Shown: positions 22,262-32,724, numbered from the stretch's first letter. The stretch: DNA of 64,000 nucleotides from Apodemus sylvaticus (GCF_947179515.1 NC_067477.1:131924465-131988464); one strand, 5' to 3'. The notes: generated by a model not told the origin, from the sequence alone. Program-made: numbers and translations.

Positions 22262-22344
22262 ATGCAGTACTGAGGACCAAGTCCAAGAGACAGAGAGAGC
22301 ATGCAGCTCCGGCACTTAACCAACTGAGCTACAGCCCCAGCCTC
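22262..22344 (-). mobile_element. ID-like tRNA-derived SINE head
   Basis: AGTACTGAGGACCAAGTCC, then AACCAACTGAGCTACAGCC and CCAGCC, is the antisense ID/B4 head (CTGGGGATCGAACCC, then ACTGAGCTACATCCCC). Confidence 0.6.
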
Positions 22345-23879
22345 CTGGGGGCAGTGTTTCTATACCGTGTCTAGAGCAAGTGTCCCTACCCCACACGACT
22401 TCTGCCCCCCTGACTCAGAGCAAGCAACTCTGTTTCTCTCGGTCCTCCTGTTGAAAACCCAGTTCAATAACCAGTTAAACCTCAGGTTAGGTCCCCACAC
22501 TCTTAACACCCTCTTACCACTCACTCAATACCCAGGGAACTCGGAAGAGGGAGAAAAGGGAGTCAGTGGCAGGGTCCTGCCTTGCTAAAGCGAGCCAGCA
22601 GCAGGTCAGGGTAGTTTCAGCTCCCTGGCCCCCGGTACCATGCGTTTGTTAGTGCTGAGTCAGGGCAGTGTTCTCACTGTTGGATGGGAATGCAGCTGGG
22701 AATGGGTCCATTACTCCCTGCCCAGTCCCTGGGTAGTATCAAGTGTCACAAGTGGCATGTGAAGGCCCAGTTTATAGTACTTTCCCAGAGTGACCCCAGG
22801 GCTAGTCCTGGTGACCTGACAATCCCATAGCCTCCCACTGGGTCTGACTGGCTCGTAAACACCCCCATCCTTCAATTTTGCAAGCAGGGGCCCCATTCCT
22901 GGGAAGGCCCCCTGTTGCTGGCTATTCTTGTAATTAGTGACTGTTGATTGGCCCCAGAGCCACACTCATTATGCCTAGTGAAGATCAAAGGTATACCCAA
23001 TAATCTGCTAAACGAGCTGTCAGATTAGGCATTCTTCAGGGCTATTAGAAGGATTTTCCCCCTGGGTAAAGGCCTGTCAGGACGTATGACCCATTATCCA
23101 CCACAGACTGAGCTAGAGGGGCCTTCACAGTCTTTCTCCTCCTCTTCATCTGCTTGTGGCCTTTAACGGTCCAGTCCCATGGCAGGGGCCCAGGCTTGAT
23201 CCCCGAGGAAACTGCAAGGTGTGTGTGTGGGGTCCCTCCTGCCAAGACAGCCATGTTTGAGCAGAGGCATTTATACCTCTTCATCCTTGGGGTTATTGTA
23301 GACTTTACCTGTGTGATAGACGCACAGCCTCAGCTTAACTTTAAAGGCTGAGGACCGTATTTTAATGTTGATTGCCCAGGCTGATCTGTGTGCTAACTGA
23401 CATTCATTATTTCAAATCTTGGGCCGTGGCCCCACTTTCTCACCTCAGGAGTGGGAACACAGGCCCAGTCTTTAGTGTCAGTCCCCATAGGTGTTCATCA
23501 ACTCAGAGCGTGATGGGCACACTCTGGCTAAATGTTGACCTTATTTATAGTGTCTGAAAGCATTACAACGTTAAACATAATCTCATAACGAATGAGAAAA
23601 TGGTAACATCCTCTTTAATACATAAGAAGAACGAGGCTCAGTCATTTGACTGAACTACTCAACTTCGGTGAGATCTCTAAGGGTGGAACCCAATCGGCTG
23701 GACTCAGTCCTAGCGTGGATCCAGGCACATGACCAGACTGGACAATGAGAAAGTATAGGTCACAAGATTTGCAAGGGTGGCATTGGGGATCTCATTTGCT
23801 GTCTTAGGTACGGTGGTTTGAGGATGGGAAATAAACGCTGCTGAAGCGATTTCTCTCACACCACAGAATCCACGGCCCT
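22345..23879. other. unannotated unique-looking sequence upstream of the CpG-rich promoter
   Basis: About 1.5 kb without a recognised gene or transposon. A weak MIR-like block (GAACGAGGCTCAGTCATTTG) lies near 23631. Open frames are short with no domains. Confidence 0.45.
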
Positions 23880-23902
23880 TGGAGGGAGGTGCACTATCGG
23901 AC

Positions 23903-24058
23903 CATGCGCAGCCAACATCACGGAGCCATCATGCGAGTGGGCGAAGCGCACATGCGCAGCCAGCAGCACTGAGCCATCAAGCGAGCTGAGCGAAGCGCAC
24001 ATGCGCAGCCAGCAGCACTGAGCCATCAAGCGAGCTGAGCGAAGCGCGCATGCGCAGC
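23903..24058. repeat. 48/49-bp minisatellite carrying NRF1-like sites
   Basis: Units start at 23903 (48 bp, diverged), 23951 and 24000 (49 bp, differing at their last base), then a partial fourth at 24049. Each begins CATGCGCAGCC and contains GAGCCATCA. The near identity of units 2 and 3 points to recent local duplication. Confidence 0.95.
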
Positions 24059-24152
24059 ACCTCTACTGCTTAATTTGTTCCAGTTGGGCTTTCTGGGATT
24101 TTTCAGCTGAGCAACGGGTATACAAACTACTCACTTATCCCTAGTCTCCGAC

Positions 24153-24167
24153 ATGCCGGTTGCATAG
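24153..24167 (+). other. possible four-codon upstream ORF
   Basis: ATGCCGGTTGCATAG encodes four residues and a stop, upstream of the candidate start at 24238. It matters only if transcription starts before 24153, which cannot be decided from sequence. Confidence 0.25.
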
Positions 24168-24237
24168 CTATGGTTCCGCCCCTTAGGTAGGATCCCGGAC
24201 AAGGCCTACGGGAAGCCAAGAGACACCGGAAGCAGGC

Positions 24238-24246
24238 ATGGTAAGC
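24238..24246 (+). other. candidate start codon directly abutting a splice donor
   Basis: GGCATG is followed at once by GTAAGC. The ATG has G at -3 and G at +4, a favourable Kozak context. ATG|GTAAGC is a good U1 donor. A first exon ending exactly after the initiator codon is known in some compact housekeeping genes, including ribosomal-protein genes. The next exon is not identifiable here, so the product is unknown. The ATG could instead be a noncoding first-exon end. Confidence 0.4.
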
Positions 24247-24534
24247 GGCTTCTTTCGGTGGTTAGCACTTGTTCCGCTGGCTGCTGTCAGCGAGGCCACA
24301 CTCTAGCCTCACCTGTTACCTCTGTAACTGCTTCCGCTGATCATGGTCCAGGCTCTGTCCACTGCTCCCCATAACCCCTTATCCTGTCTGATCCAGTCTA
24401 GTTCTGTCCTAGGTCGTGGCGTTGGTTTGGATTAGTGTTGACAGCATTCAAAGCAATAGTGATATGAACAAGAAGACTGCTTCTACACAATAGGGGTTAC
24501 AAAACACGTTAAAATCACTTCCTTCCGTCCTTTC
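24247..24534 (+). other. sequence downstream of candidate first exon
   Basis: CpG content falls away within about 60 bp of the donor. No repeat or second exon is recognised. It would be the start of intron 1 if the promoter call is right. Confidence 0.35.
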
Positions 24535-24706
24535 TTTACATGTGTGTATACACACCCATGTGTGCACACATGCATGCCACTACATGTGTGTGGCTGTCAG
24601 AATACAACTTGTGGGGTTCTGTTCTTTCCTTTCACTATATTGCTCTTGGGGTTCGAACTCAAGTTGTCAGGCTTGGTGTTCAGTATCTAAGCACCAGAGA
24701 GGTATT
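24535..24706 (-). mobile_element. B2-superfamily SINE (B3A-like)
   Basis: A TG/CA-rich tail, GTGTGTGGCTGTCAGAATAC, AACTTGTGGGGTTCTGTTC, then GGGGTTCGAACTCAAGTTG and TCAGGCTTGGTGTTCAG follow the antisense order of a B3A-like element. Confidence 0.6.
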
Positions 24707-24849
24707 ACTACTCCCAACTGCACAAAACACCTTTGAAGTCTCGGACGAGGGCTGGTGCAGCACAGCAACACACAAATTGTCCTTTGTACCATTACTCCTT
24801 TCCCGTCAATCCTGCTTGCCGACGACTTGGGTGTCTGTGTTCTGCATGT

Positions 24850-24963
24850 GTCTGGTTTTGCCTGTTTTATGACGGGGTCTCATGCAGCCAGGCTGCTCTT
24901 TGACTGCTTGATCTTACCTTAGGCCCTGAGTTCCAGCATCATGGGCACGAGCCACTCTGCCTG
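24850..24963 (-). mobile_element. B1 SINE remnant
   Basis: ACGGGGTCTCATGCAGCCAG, then TTAGGCCCTGAGTTCCAGC and GAGCCACTCTGCCTGATGC are a heavily decayed antisense B1. Confidence 0.45.
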
Positions 24964-24974
24964 ATGCTACCTTA

Positions 24975-25240
24975 TCATTGTTTGAAGAATTAACTTCTTA
25001 GCTTTGTTGATATTTGCTATGCTCGTTTCCACTAATCTCTGTCTACTTGCTTATCCATCCTTTCCATTTACTTTGTTTAAATTAAATAGTCCACAGTGAA
25101 GTTTTACAAATGGTCAAAGAGAAGAATGTGCGTTAGAGACGGTAAATTTCCCCTCACCATTATGTATTCTTCCTCTCTATTTTGAAATGTACTTTTTGCC
25201 TTGAGGTGTGTTTTATCTTATATTGATATTGCTCTTTGTG
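24975..25240. mobile_element. old L1 LINE fragment, left part
   Basis: TTCCATTTACTTTG, TGTACTTTTTGCCTTGAGG and GTTTTATCTTATATTGATA resemble the 3' region of old mammalian L1. The right part continues after a nested insertion at about 25716. No intact reading frame. Confidence 0.4.
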
Positions 25241-25245
25241 CTGAT

Positions 25246-25715
25246 CAGTGCTAATTGTCAACTTGACAGACTCCAGAGTCACTTGGGAATGGGCCTTTGG
25301 ATATACCTGTGGGGTTGTGCCTGGTTAGGATGATGGACTGTATAAAACAGAGAGAGTGAGCTGAGCCTAGAAAACATACATTACTATTTTTTTTCTTTTT
25401 TTAAGATTTATTTATGTATGTAAGTACACTGCCACTGTCTTCAGACACACCAGAAGAGGGCATCAGGCCCCATTACAGACGGTTGTGAGCCACCATGTGG
25501 TTGCTGGGAATTGAACTCAGGACCTCTGGAAGAGCAGTCAGTGCTCCCAACCAGTGAGTCATATCTCCAGCCCCATTTCTATTTCTTAACTGTTGATGTC
25601 ACATGACAGCTGCTTAGGACTCCCATTGCCTTGATGCTAAAATGAAGATGGCTCCTTTTCAGTTGCTTCAATCAGAATATCCTATCACAGCCTCAAGGAC
25701 AGAAACCAAGACATG
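25246..25715 (+). mobile_element. rodent L1-type 3'-end repeat, split by a B2
   Basis: AATTGTCAACTTGACAGACTC, TGCCTGGTTAGGATGATGG and ACTGTATAAAACAGAGAGAG lie left of the B2 at 25387-25574. GTCACATGACAGCTGC and CACAGCCTCAAGGACAGAAACC lie right of it. The repeat itself separates two parts of an older L1-like sequence. Confidence 0.5.
25387..25574 (-). mobile_element. B2 SINE with target-site duplication
   Basis: A young-looking antisense B2: AAGATTTATTTATGTATG, CTTCAGACACACCAGAAGAG, GTGAGCCACCATGTGGTTGC, GAATTGAACTCAGGACCTC and ATATCTCCAGCCCC in order. ATTACTATTT on the left (25380-25389) and ATTTCTATTT on the right (25575-25584) form a one-mismatch duplication. Confidence 0.92.
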
Positions 25716-26200
25716 GTATCAGCTTTCCTTTGCTTGTTATTTTTTCTGATACAAATTATCTCACTCCACTTAGGGTCATATATTGTCATGAATCCCATAA
25801 GCAGTGTTACAGGGAGATTTAGAATATTCAGTTTGAGGCCCTTTGGCTAGATTGACTCTGCTGCATTCATTACGATATCTGCTCTATTTCTTTGTCTGGA
25901 AATATTTTAAGTGTATCTTCATTTTGAAGGACAGTCTTGCTGGGTATAGAATTCTTGGTAGAAATCCCTGAGCATGTGATCTTGTTGCTTTCAAGATTCT
26001 GTCTTTAAACAGTCTCTAGGTGTAGGTGTTACAATATAGTAACTCTGGAACTCAGGTCTTCCTCTCCTTAAAGAGTCTATTGTTGTGGTGTTGTTGCTGT
26101 TTGTTGAGTTGACTTTGTTGAAATTATTGTATGATGTCTATGTCCCCTGTAGTATACAGCTCTAGAATTTCTCTGTTTATTTTAGTGATTGTTTAGACAT
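25716..26200. mobile_element. old L1 LINE fragment, right part
   Basis: GAAGGACAGTCTTGCTGGG, TATAGAATTCTTGGTAG and GTTGCTTTCAAGATTCTGTC match an old mammalian L1 3'-region sequence I know in the form TTTTGCTGGATATAGAATTC. AT-rich and decayed. Confidence 0.5.
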
Positions 26201-26734
26201 TTTCCACTCCTATATATACAAAATAAATAAATGCAAAGTACTAAAGTCATAGTTAGGACCAGAATCAATCTTATTCCTCTTATACCCCTCTCTGTCCTCA
26301 TAGACAGTGTTCTGAAGTCAATAGATATCTTTTATGTCCATGAAATGATTTACTTTCTACAAAACCAGCAAGCCATTTTGTGCCTTTTAAAGTTTGTGCC
26401 AACAGTATCATTGTAACTATCCTTTTGCAATTTTTGTTGTTGTTGACCAAAATGTCTCTCTAGATTTTTCCATGTAGCTCTAATATATTTATTTTACACT
26501 ATGCAGACCTATATTAATTAGTCTTTCCCATTATTGTAACAGCATCTCTGAGGTCTGCAGATGATGTTTGCTTAGTGCTACATTCTTGAAGTTTGAGGAC
26601 ACAGTGCTGGAACCAACTCAGCTCTGGAGGTAGATGGCATCATAGTGGTGGGAGAAAGAGAGAGATAGATCATATTTATTGTCAGATAGGAGCCAGAACC
26701 TGTAAGAGAAATCAGATTTGAGGTATTGGATTTA
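26201..26734. other. AT-rich sequence, possibly ancient LINE
   Basis: TTTTTCCATGTAGCTCTAA and TTTTACACTATGCAGACC recall old LINE sequence, but evidence is thin. No gene. Confidence 0.35.
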
Positions 26735-26887
26735 TTTTTAAGTGTGTTTTTCTGTCTGTCCATGCGTATGTACATGTGAGTAGTGTTAGAGTTGCAGGTA
26801 GTTGTGGGCACACTACCTGGCTAATAGGAACTGGACAGAATAAAAGCAGCAAGTGCTCTTAACTGCTGATCTATCTCTTCAGCCCCA
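26735..26887 (-). mobile_element. B3-like SINE remnant
   Basis: GTTAGAGTTGCAGGTAGTTG, then AGCAAGTGCTCTTAACTGC and TGATCTATCTCTTCAGCCCC are the antisense B2/B3 body and head. Confidence 0.65.
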
Positions 26888-26939
26888 AGTGTTATTTTTC
26901 TGTATGCATTTTTTTTACTTTGCTTAGTTTTTAAATAAT

Positions 26940-27115
26940 AATTTTTTTCTTAGAACTAACTCAACATGCCCTGAAAACTACCCAAATTCCTTCTGATTCA
27001 GCATCTCCACAACCTGATCTAGTTCCACTAAGCTCTGCCCCTTAACGATTCCATCACATCCCATGTCACTCTACTGGGGACCAACCTTACAATGTATGAG
27101 CCACACGCACACCAT
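26940..27115 (-). mobile_element. L1-type 3'-end repeat remnant
   Basis: Sequence of the type TCTACTGGGGACCAACC, then ACAATGTATGAGCC and CACACCATAGC matches the antisense start of common rodent L1-type 3' units (CTGGGGACCAAGC, ACATGAGCC). Decayed. Confidence 0.35.
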
Positions 27116-27604
27116 AGCAACAGATTTCTCCAGATGAATGTACAGATATTTCTACATTTTAAATATTACAGCGAGAGCATGGCTGAATGCCTTGATGCGG
27201 CCCATTTTCTATAGCATGCATCTACGATGTCACTGCTGGGTGATAGAACATACATCTTCCAGAAGAGGAGAACGCCTTTACTGAGCGTCTGTGTTCTTTG
27301 GGTGGAAGTAACTCCATTTTCCTACATCTCCGTGGACTGTTATTTATTTCTGTCCTCTTGTAGCAGTTTCACACGGGGAGTCTGCACAGCCCCATCTCAT
27401 GATTTGAAATCTGCAAAATTTGATTTTCCTGAAAGACACGGACCATAACTGGTTTGTTACCCCATCTCCTAGATTCAAGTACGGAGCAGTCACCGGCTGT
27501 CCACTGAGCTGAATCAGTTACCCCTTCAGCACCACATCAGCGCTCAATCCTACCAAGGAGCATTTGTTTCTCCCTATTAGGCTCCATTCATTCCATACTC
27601 GTGT
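27116..27604. other. unannotated sequence
   Basis: No recognisable gene or repeat in about 490 bp. Confidence 0.4.
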
Positions 27605-27918
27605 TTGTATCTTTTGCATGTGTGTGGTGGGGAGAAGGTGGCGGTGTAAGTACACACTGTGGAGGCTGGAGGTTGCCCTCGAGTACCTTCCTCTATTGCT
27701 CTCCACATATGTTCTCAGACGGGGTCTCTCACTGACCCTGGAATTCACCAACTGCCTGGCTTGACTGAGACACACTCTAGGGACGTGCCTGTCTGCCTCA
27801 GTGCTGGGGTGACAGGTCCCTCACCTCCACGGCCAGCTGCTACCTGAGTGCCAGGGGTCCAAGCTCAGGCCCCCGTGTTGTGCAGTAGCATACTGCTCGC
27901 TGAGCTATGTCCTCAGAC
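27605..27918 (-). mobile_element. B4 SINE
   Basis: CACTGTGGAGGCTGGAGGTTG, then GACGGGGTCTCTCACTGACC, CTGCCTCAGTGCTGGGGTG, and an ID-type head (TAGCATACTGCTCGCTGAGC) appear in the antisense B4 order over about 310 bp, nearly full length. Confidence 0.78.
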
Positions 27919-28065
27919 CCAGTGAGTATTTCTAAGTGCTTACGTCTTCTGCGGATGAGTTAGTACTCAGAGGTGATTTGGGGTTGGGATCAAGGCCGTT
28001 TCCATGTGGAAATTGTCAAACTTCCTCTCCTTGCTGTGAAACATAGGCTGCTGAGTCAAGCAGAC

Positions 28066-28226
28066 ATTTTTTTTGGGGGACGAGGGGATGAGGTAGGAAT
28101 TTGAGACAAGGTCTCTCTATATAGCTCTGGCTGCCTTGCAACTCTCTACATAGACCAGGCTGGCCTCGAACTCACCTATGTCTGCCTCCAACTTCTGGGA
28201 TTAAGGGGAGTGCCGCACACAGTCAT
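28066..28226 (-). mobile_element. B1 SINE
   Basis: A T/G-rich tail, GAGACAAGGTCTCTCTATAT, GACCAGGCTGGCCTCGAACTC (near intact) and AACTTCTGGGATTAAGGGG, antisense. Confidence 0.85.
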
Positions 28227-29034
28227 TTTTTGTGGGAAGTTATCAGCTGAGATGTTTGGTAGTTTGGACAGAGGTGGTGGAAAATTCAGCCTTTTGCTTT
28301 GCCATTACTTTCTTTGTGCCAGTGCAAAAGATACTCATGCACACAAATAAATAAAACGTAATGACAATTTTTTTAAAAGATTGTGAGAAAATGATGCTAA
28401 GACAGATAGATATTCAAAGACGATTCTTAAAAGCTCCCATGTCCATCCATGAATCATCAGTCTTCGGAACAAATTGCTGGTTCCTAGCTGGTGTTTGAGG
28501 TAGTTTTCATGGGCGCCTCTTGTGCCACACCTGGTCCCCATTACTGTATCTGCTTGGCCTAATCAAGCGGCCTTTCTCCAAAAGCTCTGTGGCAAGCAGG
28601 GCTCACTGTGGCTTGGCCTTAGGTTGTGCAGGCCCTCTTGCCTGAGAGTTTCGTGGGATCACTGTTATCTGAAGCCCTGAAGGAAGGCATATTCTGTCCA
28701 GAAAGAACCAATCCTTGGGCCTATCAGTTGAACATGGGCTTAGAAGTCAGTGTGTACCTCCCTAGGCAGATACACTTTGTGCATTTAGTGGCAACCCTGT
28801 CATCTGCCCCAGAAAGCAGTTACATTCACACTGGGAACAAATGAATGTCTCCACAAGTGCCCAGGACCCTAGACAAAGGTCCCATTCCTTTGTCTGTGTA
28901 AGTGGTCTAGGGGGATCTTGGAGTCTGTGATCCTTCAGGGTAGGTGAGACCTTCACAGAGAGTCTTTCTTCTGATTGACAGGTGGAAAGGGATCTTTCTC
29001 TCCCTTAAAGAAAGGGATATCAACAGACTTTTTC
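28227..29034. other. unannotated unique-looking sequence
   Basis: No recognisable gene or transposon in about 800 bp. Confidence 0.45.
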
Positions 29035-29125
29035 TTCCTTGAGAGAGGGCCTAGGCTGGCTTTAAATTCTTTTTGTAGTTAAGAATGACTTTGAACGTCT
29101 GATCCTCCTGCCTCCACTTCCCTGG
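29035..29125 (-). mobile_element. B1-like SINE remnant
   Basis: CCTAGGCTGGCTTTAAATTC and GTCTGATCCTCCTGCCTCC, followed by CTTCCCTGGGATGG, are a decayed antisense B1 body. Confidence 0.4.
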
Positions 29126-29147
29126 GATGGACGTGACTCCATGGATA

Positions 29148-29148
<1 letters not shown>

Positions 29149-29211
<63 letters not shown>
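29149..29211. repeat. (CA)n microsatellite
   Basis: About 31 CA units with one TC interruption at 29174-29175. Confidence 0.96.
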
Positions 29212-29739
29212 AGAACTTGAGCTTCATGCTGTTCAGAACCCAAGACTGCTGGTACCAAGTTCTCCTCTGTGTTGCACTGGGCCCTTCCATCACTGGCTCC
29301 TTCCCCAGCTGTGTCTGTGGTGGCACAGATGTCCCCTGCTTTCCTGGGGTATTGGGGAACCTCATTTCCCTGCAGCTGTGAGACTGGATGCTCCCTGACA
29401 GTGGGCCTGTGTGCCTAGTCCTGGCTTAGGGGTTGCTAGCATTAGTGTTAGCCGTCAGAAGCAGGGTGTTACCAAATATTCCCTCTTGAGAGGGATCCCC
29501 AGGCAGACTGGTACTCCAAATCACCAGGCCACAGGCCTTCTCTTAGCTCAGTAACTCCACAGTTGTCCAGCATGGTCCCCTTGATGTTCTGCCCATCACC
29601 CCCTAGTCCCTGCTTCCTTTCAGATGGCTAGGACATGCTCCTGACCTCCCGGGGATGGTTCCTGCTTAATGGAGACAGGTACCCAGGGGCCAACATCCTC
29701 CCTCCCCTGCCTCTGCCCTGGGGTCAAAGGTGGAAATGG
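29212..29739. other. unannotated sequence
   Basis: No recognisable gene or repeat in about 530 bp. Confidence 0.4.
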
Positions 29740-29844
29740 CAAGAAGGAGGAGGAAGAAGGAAAGAACGGAGGAGGGGAAGAAGAGAGAAGAAAGGAAGAC
29801 AGGAGGGAAGGAGAGAGTGGAGAAAGAAAAAGGGAGGAGGGAGG

Positions 29845-29901
<57 letters not shown>
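29740..29901. repeat. purine tract ending in (GA)n
   Basis: About 160 bp of almost pure AG sequence on +, with irregular GGA/GAA units first and then about 25 GA units (29850-29901). Open frames of Arg/Glu or Leu/Ser character here are by-products. Confidence 0.95.
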
Positions 29902-29902
<1 letters not shown>

Positions 29903-30867
29903 ACCAGTTCTTCTCAGGGCTTCCTTGGAAAGCTCTAGAGCCAGAGCGGTAACCATGAAGGCGAACACATGCCGGGCGCTCTGTGAGTGCTCTACACAGT
30001 GCATCCTGTGGCCACTGATCTGATATGTTTATTCATTTACTCGCAGGAGCAGGAAACCTGCCTACCACGCTGGCTTCCCTTGGCTGCTCTCGGGGCCCAC
30101 ACCCTTCCTAAAAGGTAGACACCAGCACTCTGTTCACCAAGGCAAGACGTCGATTCTCCAACCTGGACTTGGATTCACTTCAAGGTCTGGGAACAGACAA
30201 GATTCACATCAAAATTTCTGTCTAGGAGTGAGGAGAGAGAGGAGGTCTGGTCTGATTAGTGGATCTGCTGCTTAGAAACACAAACAAATAATGAGTATAT
30301 TAATGACTAATGAGAACAGGTTTACAGGCTCCAACACTCACCCGTCATCTTTGGAATCTCCCTGAAGCCAATGAGACAGGACAAGCGTTCTTCCTGTCCA
30401 GAATTGTAGAGAGGTTAGCAGGACTGGAGGAGGTTAGAGGAAGTGTCCACGTGTACACTCAAACTCGCCAGAGTGTCGCTTCTGCAGGGCTGAGTATCCC
30501 TTCCTCCTGAGTGGGACTGCAACTGAGCACCTTGTCCACTCATTGTAGGTGGCCCTTGGTGACTGACAAAGCTGGCCATGGTTTGACATGTCTCTCTACT
30601 GTCATCATACCCCAGGATGGCCCTAGCATTTTGGGTGTACTCTGGATCCAGAAGGTTCCTCACACTGGCCCTAGATGGGTCCTAAAGACTGAAAGTCATT
30701 CTGTTGGTGTCTGGGGACAGGGCAATGGTCTTAGAGTAAGACCATCCTGGGAATCAGGTTCTTACAAACCAAGTGACTCCTGGTAAGTCTCCCTGCGTGT
30801 GACCCATTCCCTTCAGCTGTAAAGTGGTGGGGGTGGGCCACAAGAAGGACAACAATCCGAATTTCTG
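29902..30867. other. unannotated unique-looking sequence
   Basis: No recognisable gene or transposon in about 965 bp. Confidence 0.45.
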
Positions 30868-31022
30868 AGCTGAGCTTGGAGGCTCAAACCTGTAAGTCCA
30901 GCACTTGGAAAGCTGAGGCAGGAGACTTGCTACAAGTTTGAGACCAGCCTGTGCTACATAGTGAGTCTCAGAGGAATCTAAAATACAGAGTGAGACTTGC
31001 CTCAAAAAAAAAAAAAATTAAA
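30868..31022 (+). mobile_element. B1 SINE (older type)
   Basis: CTGAGCTTGGAGGCTCAAAC, TAAGTCCAGCACTTGG, AGGCTGAGGC-like sequence (AAGCTGAGGCAGGAG), GAGACCAGCCTGTGCTACAT and an A-run tail (31003-31017). Sense-strand, moderately diverged. Confidence 0.8.
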
Positions 31023-31318
31023 TCAAAACAAAACATCCCTTCTAAAAGGCCAGCAGTCACCACCACAGCCGCCATGTGGCTTCCTGAAGTGAGTCCCTGG
31101 AGCATTCCTCATCAGGGTGGCCACCCAGGAAGAGGCTGTGCAAGCTGGGGGTGTCGAGAGATGGGCAGAGGACAAAGGGACTGGACGGGGGAAGCTCCTA
31201 GCATCTTCTTCAACCAGATATCTGTGAATGTATCCGCAGCCCTTTCAGTTCTCATTGCTTTGTGTAGTTAGCCCAGGATAGCCCCAGCCAGTCTTACAAG
31301 AGAAGAAGCTGACGGCCT

Positions 31319-31380
31319 GGGTGTCCATGGATAGACCCTAAGGTGTCTTGGGTGTCCGTGGATAGACCCTAAGGCGTCTG
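31319..31380. repeat. 31-bp tandem duplication
   Basis: Two 31-bp units start at 31319 and 31350. Both begin GGGTGTCC and share GGATAGACCCTAAGG; they differ at three positions. Confidence 0.93.
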
Positions 31381-31477
31381 CTGTTAGATTGAAGAGTCAT
31401 TCTCGTGAGGTCACAGAGAGGAGATGTGGTCAGATTTCATGGGAGTGTCTGTCCTAGCCTCACCATCTGGAAGCTGT

Positions 31478-31645
31478 GGCGACTCCCTGTAAGGATGCCT
31501 GCCACCAAGCCTGACAATCTGAGTTCAGTCCCCGGATCCACGTGGTGAAAGGCATGAACCCACAACTTGCCCCCTGACTTCCACAGCAGCATGATGGTAT
31601 CTCTCTCTTCCTCCTTAGAAATTAATTGACAAAGAAATTAGAACA
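31478..31645 (+). mobile_element. B2-superfamily SINE (B3A-like)
   Basis: GCCACCAAGCCTGACAATC, GAGTTCAGTCCCCGGATCC and ACGTGGTGAAAGGC, then TTGCCCCCTGACTTCCAC follow the sense order of a B3A-like element. Confidence 0.65.
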
Positions 31646-32064
31646 AACAAACAAGCCAAAACCAACCCTTCCGTAGTTCTAGCCACCTGGGGACAGGACG
31701 GGCAGCCAGCTTTTTTCTGGATTCCCAGGCCAGTGTGCTTTGGCCCGGGTCCTGCTTGGACTGGGTTGGTTCTGCTTGGTGCCTCAGTGAGTTGGGGGGA
31801 CAACGGTCATGTTTTTGCCTTCTTGGGTCCATCCAAGTGCCCGTAGGCTCCTGCTGGTCATGGACTGGGTTTCTTGGGAAAACAGACTGTTGCTTTGAGG
31901 GCAGCTTCCAGCAACTGAGCATGTCAACCCTCACACTGCCTCTGCTGTCCTCTGCTGCTCCTATAGAAGCTCTTTGCCCTGTCGTTCAGGTCTCTCTAGA
32001 TCAGGCCCTGCCTGGGTCAGTTGATCTTTTGGTGAGTGTTATAACTGGTGTCCTCATTTCTTTT
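31646..32064. other. unannotated sequence
   Basis: No recognisable gene or repeat in about 420 bp. A 134-codon open frame begins here (31735) but runs into the downstream CT microsatellite and has no known domain. Confidence 0.4.
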
Positions 32065-32098
32065 TGTGTTTTGTTTTCATTTTCAGACATGGTCTTAT

Positions 32099-32138
<40 letters not shown>

Positions 32139-32235
32139 GCTCTCCTGGTCTACTCTCTCTACAGTTCAGGCTGGCCTCACACTAGTAGGGATCCTCCTGC
32201 CTCAGTTTCCTCATACTGGGGTGGGGGTGCACGAG
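32065..32235 (-). mobile_element. B1 SINE remnant with internal (CT)n expansion
   Basis: TTTTCAGACATGGTCTTATG, then 20 CT units (32100-32138), then AGCTCTCCTGGTCTAC, GTTCAGGCTGGCCTCACAC and TCCTGCCTCAGTTTCC. The microsatellite sits where the antisense B1 has TCTCTCTGTGTAG, so it grew inside the element. Confidence 0.6.
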
Positions 32236-32724
32236 GACCATGCTTCACGGTGCTTATCTCTATGGCCAGGAAGGCTGGTGGGGAGGGTGTGAAGGGTTAA
32301 CCTCGTGTTGGCAGTAATTCTCTCCTGGCATCTGCGGTGGCCTGGCCAGGACCTCTGCTTTCCCGTTGCCGCAGCAATGACACAGAGCCGAGAGCAGATG
32401 TGGATCTGGAGAGAGTTAACTGGCCATGCTCCCGGCAGACTGTGGCACGCCAGGGAAATGGCTGCAAACTCAGCTAGAGTTCTCCAGCACTAGGGTGAGA
32501 AAAGGGGGTGTGGGGCTGAGCTCCCCCAGAAAGTCTAGCTCTGGACAAAAGAGATGGAGCTGCAGTGTAGGTCAATGCAGGGCTCCTGGCTCCGTGCGCG
32601 ACTCCAGGAGCTCCGGACTCAGTGCCGAGAAAGCAGGAAGCTTGGCACGGAGCATGGCCACATCCACCTTTGTTAGCTACACTGAGCTTCTGCTTTAGTG
32701 GTTTTGATTTTTCATTTTGCCTGC
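32236..32724. other. unannotated sequence
   Basis: No recognisable gene or repeat in about 490 bp. Confidence 0.4.

Larger units (their letters stand above)
23880..24240 (+). promoter_or_regulatory. CpG-rich promoter candidate with NRF1, GC-box and ETS motifs
   Basis: CpG density rises sharply against a CpG-poor background. The segment holds four successive CATGCGCAG boxes spaced 48-49 bp apart. The last forms CGCGCATGCGCA (24045-24056), a match to the NRF1 consensus YGCGCAYGCGCR; two others read CGCACATGCGCA, one mismatch away. Downstream are CCGCCCC (24176-24182, SP1/KLF-like) and ACCGGAAG (24225-24232, ETS/GABPA-like). There is no clear TATA box. NRF1 with ETS sites and no TATA is typical of housekeeping, often mitochondrial or translation-related, mammalian promoters; that role is an inference. 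The + direction is suggested by the donor at 24241; bidirectional activity is possible. Confidence 0.65.

Noticed and set aside
23610..23690. MIR remnant near 23631
   Set aside because: Only one short block (GAGGCTCAGTCATTTGACT) agrees with the core; the rest does not align collinearly, so it is not listed as a feature.
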